A stretch of DNA of 8,212 nt from an uncultured bacterium (lineage in GTDB: Bacteria; Actinomycetota; Coriobacteriia; Coriobacteriales; Coriobacteriaceae). The translations under genes and the position numbers were made by a program. Numbering within the stretch: position 1 is the first letter of the stretch; every line of letters starts with the position of its first letter. Below are positions 5,451-8,212 of the stretch, piece after piece. The notes beneath the pieces are model-generated. The model made no database searches. It saw nothing but the letters and a program-made list of their open reading frames with translations, and was not told the DNA's origin. The stretch covers positions 1-8,212 of the forward strand of contig CATWBO010000053.1 in NCBI GenBank assembly GCA_958349055.1, read 5' to 3'.

Positions 5451-5484
5451 CAAGATTGAGAAATGCAATCGCACGCGAGAAAAA

Positions 5485-5516
5485 TTGCGGACGGTCCGCG
5501 GCGCGAGTATTACAAT
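5485..5516 (+). promoter_or_regulatory. Putative pyrG promoter
   Basis: A TTG-containing -35-like element TTGCGG (5485-5490) is followed by TATTAC (5508-5513, 17-base spacer) or TACAAT (5511-5516, 20-base spacer; better hexamer, longer spacing). A start near 5520-5524 would leave a leader of about 50 bases. The terminator upstream requires a promoter somewhere in 5451-5570, and this is the best candidate. Confidence 0.5.
5487..5499 (+). promoter_or_regulatory. Perfect 13-base palindrome in the pyrG promoter, candidate operator
   Basis: GCGGAC-G-GTCCGC is a perfect 6+1+6 inverted repeat that overlaps the putative -35 element and fills much of the spacer before the -10. A dimeric regulator bound here would compete with RNA polymerase. 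The winged-helix gene just upstream is the obvious candidate, by position only. In GC-rich DNA a 6-bp palindrome can occur by chance. Confidence 0.4.
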
Positions 5517-5521
5517 GAAGA

Positions 5522-5553
5522 CCCGTAAGATGTGTATGGACAACTTCTACGGG
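5522..5553 (+). other. Hairpin at the predicted 5' end of the pyrG mRNA
   Basis: CCCGTA (5522-5527) pairs with TACGGG (5548-5553). With A5528 bulged, GA (5529-5530) also pairs with TC (5546-5547). It ends 18 bases before the start codon and leaves the AGGT ribosome binding site (5560-5563) free. There is no T run after it, so it is not a leader terminator; 5'-end stabilisation is possible. Confidence 0.4.
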
Positions 5554-5571
5554 AAGCGCAGGTAACTCAAT

Positions 5572-7233
5572 ATGACCAAGCATGTGTTCGTGACCGGTGG
5601 CGTGGTTTCGTCCCTGGGCAAGGGTATTACCGCGGCCTCGCTGGGCCGTCTGCTCAAGTCGCGCGGCTATAAGGTAACGATGCAAAAGGCCGACCCGTAT
5701 CTGAACGTCGACCCCGGTACCATGAGCCCGTTCCAGCATGGTGAGGTCTTCGTTACCGAGGATGGTTACGAGTCCGACCTGGACCTGGGTCATTACGAGC
5801 GCTTTATTGATGAGAACCTGACCCGCGATTCCAACTTTACGACCGGTGCCATCTACAAAAGCCTCATCGCCCGCGAGCGTCGCGGCGACTTTTTGGGTGG
5901 TACCGTGCAGGTGATTCCTCACGTCACCAATGCCATTAAGGATAAGTTCCGCCGCATCGAGGAGCAGACCGGCTCTGATGTAGTCATCACCGAGCTGGGC
6001 GGCACGATCGGCGACATCGAGTCCCAACCGTTTGTCGAGGCCATTCGTCAGTACCGCAAGGAGGCCGGCCCCGAGAACGTCTGCTACATCCATGTGTCGC
6101 TCGTTCCCTATATCGCTGCTGCCCACGAGGTCAAGACCAAGCCCACGCAGCATTCCGTCAAGGAGCTCCGCAGCTTTGGCATCCAGCCCGATATCATCGT
6201 GCTGCGCTCCGACCACCATATCGATGACGCTATCCGCGGAAAGATCGCAAGCTTCTGTGACGTCGACACCGATTGCGTCTTTACCAACGAGGACTGCGCG
6301 AGTATTTACGATGTTCCGCAGCTGCTTGCCGAGCAGGACTTTGACCTGCGCATTTGCGAGCGCCTGGGTCTGGACCCGCGTGAGCGCGACATGAGCGAGT
6401 GGAACGAGTTCCTGCGCAAACAGAATCATGCCAACCATCACGCCGACAAGGTGAAGATTGCCGTCGTGGGCAAGTACACGCAGCTTCCCGATGCGTACCT
6501 GTCGGTTATCGAGGCCCTGCACCATGCGGGTGTCTTCTACGATCGCCATGTGGACGTCCAGCTGGTCGACGGCGAGAGCCTCGACGAGCAGAATGTCTCC
6601 GAGGTTCTGGGTGACGCCTCGGGCATCCTGGTCCCCGGCGGCTTTGGCAAGCGCGCCCTGGAGGGCAAGATCCTCGCGGCCGAGTTTGCCCGCGAGCACA
6701 AGATTCCGTATCTGGGCATTTGCCTGGGTATGCAGGTGGCCGTGTGCGAGTTCGCCCGCAACGTCGTCGGCCTTGCCGGCGCCAGCTCCTCCGAGTTCGA
6801 CCCGGACGGTCCGTTTAGCGTCATCGATCTGATGAGCTCGCAGGAGGATGTGACCGAGAAGGGCGGCACCATGCGCTTGGGCGCCTATCCGTGCAAGCTC
6901 GCCGCCGATACCCTCGCTCGCGAGGCATATGGCGAGGATCTCGTCTACGAGCGTCACCGTCACCGCTTTGAGTTTAACAACGCCTTCCGCGACCAGCTCG
7001 AGGACGCCGGTCTGGTTATCTCTGGCCTCTCGCCCGACGAGCGCCTGGTCGAGATGGTCGAGCTGCCGCGCGACGTACATCCGTGGTATGTGGCAACCCA
7101 GGCTCACCCCGAGTTCAAGAGCCGTCCGACCAACCCGCAGCCGCTGTTCCGAGAGTTCGTGCGTGCCTCGATCGGTCAGCACGAGGGTGTCGATCGCCTG
7201 CAGGTGACGCCCATGAACCTCGCTACGGACTAA
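5572..7233 (+). CDS. pyrG: CTP synthase (glutamine-hydrolysing)
   Basis: This 553-residue cytoplasmic enzyme converts UTP, ATP and glutamine (or ammonia) to CTP. The N-terminal synthetase domain (about 1-270) has the P-loop SSLGKG at 13-18, KADPYLNVDPGTMSP at 39-53, the Mg-binding DLDLGHYERF with D71, and ELGGTIGDIE at 141-150 with E141. The C-terminal class I glutamine amidotransferase domain (about 295-535) has the oxyanion-hole glycines GGFG at 356-359, nucleophile C384 in GICLGMQ, RHRHRFEFNN at 461-470, and the H512/E514 pair in HPEF. All key residues are present and the length is normal (535-555). The ATG at 5572 is preceded by AGGT at 5560-5563. xerD begins two bases after the stop, so the two are probably co-transcribed. 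No Bacillus-type leader attenuator is visible. Confidence 0.98.
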   Translation: MTKHVFVTGGVVSSLGKGITAASLGRLLKSRGYKVTMQKADPYLNVDPGTMSPFQHGEVFVTEDGYESDLDLGHYERFIDENLTRDSNFTTGAIYKSLIARERRGDFLGGTVQVIPHVTNAIKDKFRRIEEQTGSDVVITELGGTIGDIESQPFVEAIRQYRKEAGPENVCYIHVSLVPYIAAAHEVKTKPTQHSVKELRSFGIQPDIIVLRSDHHIDDAIRGKIASFCDVDTDCVFTNEDCASIYDVPQLLAEQDFDLRICERLGLDPRERDMSEWNEFLRKQNHANHHADKVKIAVVGKYTQLPDAYLSVIEALHHAGVFYDRHVDVQLVDGESLDEQNVSEVLGDASGILVPGGFGKRALEGKILAAEFAREHKIPYLGICLGMQVAVCEFARNVVGLAGASSSEFDPDGPFSVIDLMSSQEDVTEKGGTMRLGAYPCKLAADTLAREAYGEDLVYERHRHRFEFNNAFRDQLEDAGLVISGLSPDERLVEMVELPRDVHPWYVATQAHPEFKSRPTNPQPLFREFVRASIGQHEGVDRLQVTPMNLATD

Positions 7234-7235
7234 GG

Positions 7236-8177
7236 GTGCCGGCGAACCAAGAACATAACGAAGCTACTCCCTCGTCGCTCGCTGTGGTGGCGGGGGAGTA
7301 TCTCGATTACCTTGCGGTCGAGCGGGGTTTGGCGCGCAATACGATTGCGGCCTACCGTCGTGACCTGACGACGTACTGCGCCTATCTGGAGCGGGCTGAC
7401 ATTGCGTCTTTTGAAGATGTGAGCCGTCAGGTCGTGGAGGGCTTTGTTGCCGATCGCCGCGATGGAGGCTATTCCGATGCCTCGGTGGAGCGCGCGCTTG
7501 CTGCCGTGAAGGGCCTGCATGCCTTTTTGGTGCGCGATGGGGCCGTGGCCCAAAATCCAACGGCGGCGTTGCGCCTGCCTAAAAAGGCTGAGCGTTTGCC
7601 GGAGTATCTATCGGTGGAGGATGTCTCGGCACTGCTCGATCAAGACTTTCCCGAGGGCGAGATGGGACTGCGCGATCATGCCATCTTGGAAGTGCTTTAC
7701 GGTTGCGGCTTGCGCGTGAGTGAGCTGGTTGGGCTCGATGTGGGCGATATCCATATCGATGACGGGTTTGTCCTGGTGCGCGGTAAGGGCTCCAAGGAGC
7801 GTCTGGCCCCGTTGGTGGGAAGCGCGGCGCGTGCCCTGACACGCTATATAGGTGACGGGCGCGCTCTTCTGGCCGCCCATGCTCACGGGACGGAGACCTC
7901 GGCGGTCTTTTTAAATAAGAACGGACGTCGCCTGTCGCGTCAGGCCGTGCATGCGATATGCGAGCAGTATGGGCGCCAGGTGGGGCTGGTGGGGCTCCAT
8001 CCCCATACCTTGCGCCACTCCTTTGCCACCCATATGCTCGCGGGCGGTGCCGACCTGCGTGTGCTGCAGGAGATTTTGGGCCATGCCGATATTTCGACCA
8101 CGCAGGTCTACACGCATGTCGACCGCACGCAACTTACCGAGGTCTATCTGGCGGCGCATCCGCTGGCACATCGCTAG
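7236..8177 (+). CDS. xerD: Tyrosine recombinase XerD
   Basis: XerD works with XerC at dif to resolve chromosome dimers at division. From a GTG start at 7236 the protein has 313 residues, close to the usual 295-310. The N-terminal SAM-like core-binding domain (about 15-105) carries EYLDYLAVERGLARNTIAAY at 21-40. The catalytic domain has R160 (YGCGLRVSEL), K184 (RGKGSKER), H257 and R260 (HPHTLRHSF), H283 (LGHADISTT) and nucleophile Y292 (VYTHV), a complete catalytic set. XerD rather than XerC is favoured by overall resemblance and by its place beside pyrG, seen in other Actinomycetota. The frame is open further upstream inside pyrG, but that part is out-of-frame pyrG coding. There is no strong ribosome binding site, suggesting coupling to pyrG; GTG at 7284 or 7287 is a less likely start. 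Confidence 0.92.
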   Translation: MPANQEHNEATPSSLAVVAGEYLDYLAVERGLARNTIAAYRRDLTTYCAYLERADIASFEDVSRQVVEGFVADRRDGGYSDASVERALAAVKGLHAFLVRDGAVAQNPTAALRLPKKAERLPEYLSVEDVSALLDQDFPEGEMGLRDHAILEVLYGCGLRVSELVGLDVGDIHIDDGFVLVRGKGSKERLAPLVGSAARALTRYIGDGRALLAAHAHGTETSAVFLNKNGRRLSRQAVHAICEQYGRQVGLVGLHPHTLRHSFATHMLAGGADLRVLQEILGHADISTTQVYTHVDRTQLTEVYLAAHPLAHR

Positions 8178-8193
8178 CACCTCGCCGACCTGC

Positions 8194-8207
8194 ATATTTA
8201 TAAATAT
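8194..8207 (+). promoter_or_regulatory. AT-only 14-base palindrome after xerD
   Basis: ATATTTATAAATAT is a perfect palindrome 16 bases after the xerD stop, in otherwise GC-rich DNA. It contains TATAAA-like hexamers on both strands, so it may be the -10 region or an operator for a gene beyond the window edge. It has no GC stem, so it is not a standard terminator. The window ends five bases later. Confidence 0.35.
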
Positions 8208-8212
8208 TAAGG

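Noticed and set aside
5305..7182. 625-codon open frame on the minus strand across pyrG and the regulator end
   Set aside because: It is the antisense shadow of pyrG in GC-rich DNA. The + strand product is an unmistakable CTP synthase, and the antisense product has no recognisable motif.
7083..7235. 51-codon upstream extension of xerD
   Set aside because: It lies entirely inside the pyrG coding region in another frame and would add residues with no resemblance to XerD.
1..8212. CRISPR array, tRNA/rRNA genes, transposase, prophage or defence genes
   Set aside because: No spaced direct repeats, no tRNA-like cloverleaf or rRNA sequence, and no such proteins found. XerD is the housekeeping recombinase, not an integrase of a mobile element, judging by length, motifs and the pyrG context.

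Overview
The window looks like chromosomal DNA of a GC-rich, gut-type Actinomycetota. A member of the Coriobacteriia, such as Collinsella or a relative, fits best. This is an inference from protein resemblance, strong Shine-Dalgarno sites, codon use and gene order; no rRNA or other marker is present. All six recognised genes are on the + strand and the gene density is ordinary.

Layout. (1) 1-2782 is an arginine deiminase (ADI) fermentation cluster: the last 17 codons of arcA with the catalytic-Cys motif, a catabolic-type ornithine carbamoyltransferase (arcB), and a large membrane carrier of the YfcC/ArcD (C4-dicarboxylate-carrier-like) type, probably the arginine/ornithine exchanger. Carbamate kinase (arcC) is not in the window. 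(2) 2783-3316 is a 534-base gene-free stretch packed with secondary structure: a possible structured RNA ending in a strong terminator, then a 12-bp perfect inverted repeat, a nested inverted repeat with 15-bp outer arms, a long 21+8 bp hairpin whose wobble pairs fit a + strand RNA, and a -10 box for the next gene. (3) 3317-4798 encodes a DUF1846-family protein of unknown cellular role, closed by a terminator. (4) 4866-5450 holds a structured leader, a small winged-helix DNA-binding protein with a strong ribosome binding site, and a terminator. (5) 5451-8177 holds pyrG (CTP synthase), with a putative promoter whose spacer contains a perfect 13-base palindrome, and xerD (tyrosine recombinase), which starts two bases after the pyrG stop. 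The window ends in an AT-rich palindrome that may belong to the next gene's promoter.

How the genes work together. ArcA, ArcB and the carrier would import arginine, convert it to citrulline plus ammonia and then to ornithine plus carbamoyl phosphate, and export ornithine. This gives ATP once carbamate kinase acts. PyrG makes CTP from UTP. XerD resolves chromosome dimers. The pyrG-xerD pairing resembles an arrangement known from other Actinomycetota. The winged-helix protein could regulate pyrG, but only position and the promoter palindrome suggest this.

I found no CRISPR array, transposase, phage gene, toxin-antitoxin pair or obvious defence system. The least explained parts are the 2783-3316 intergenic region and the regulator/palindrome pair before pyrG.
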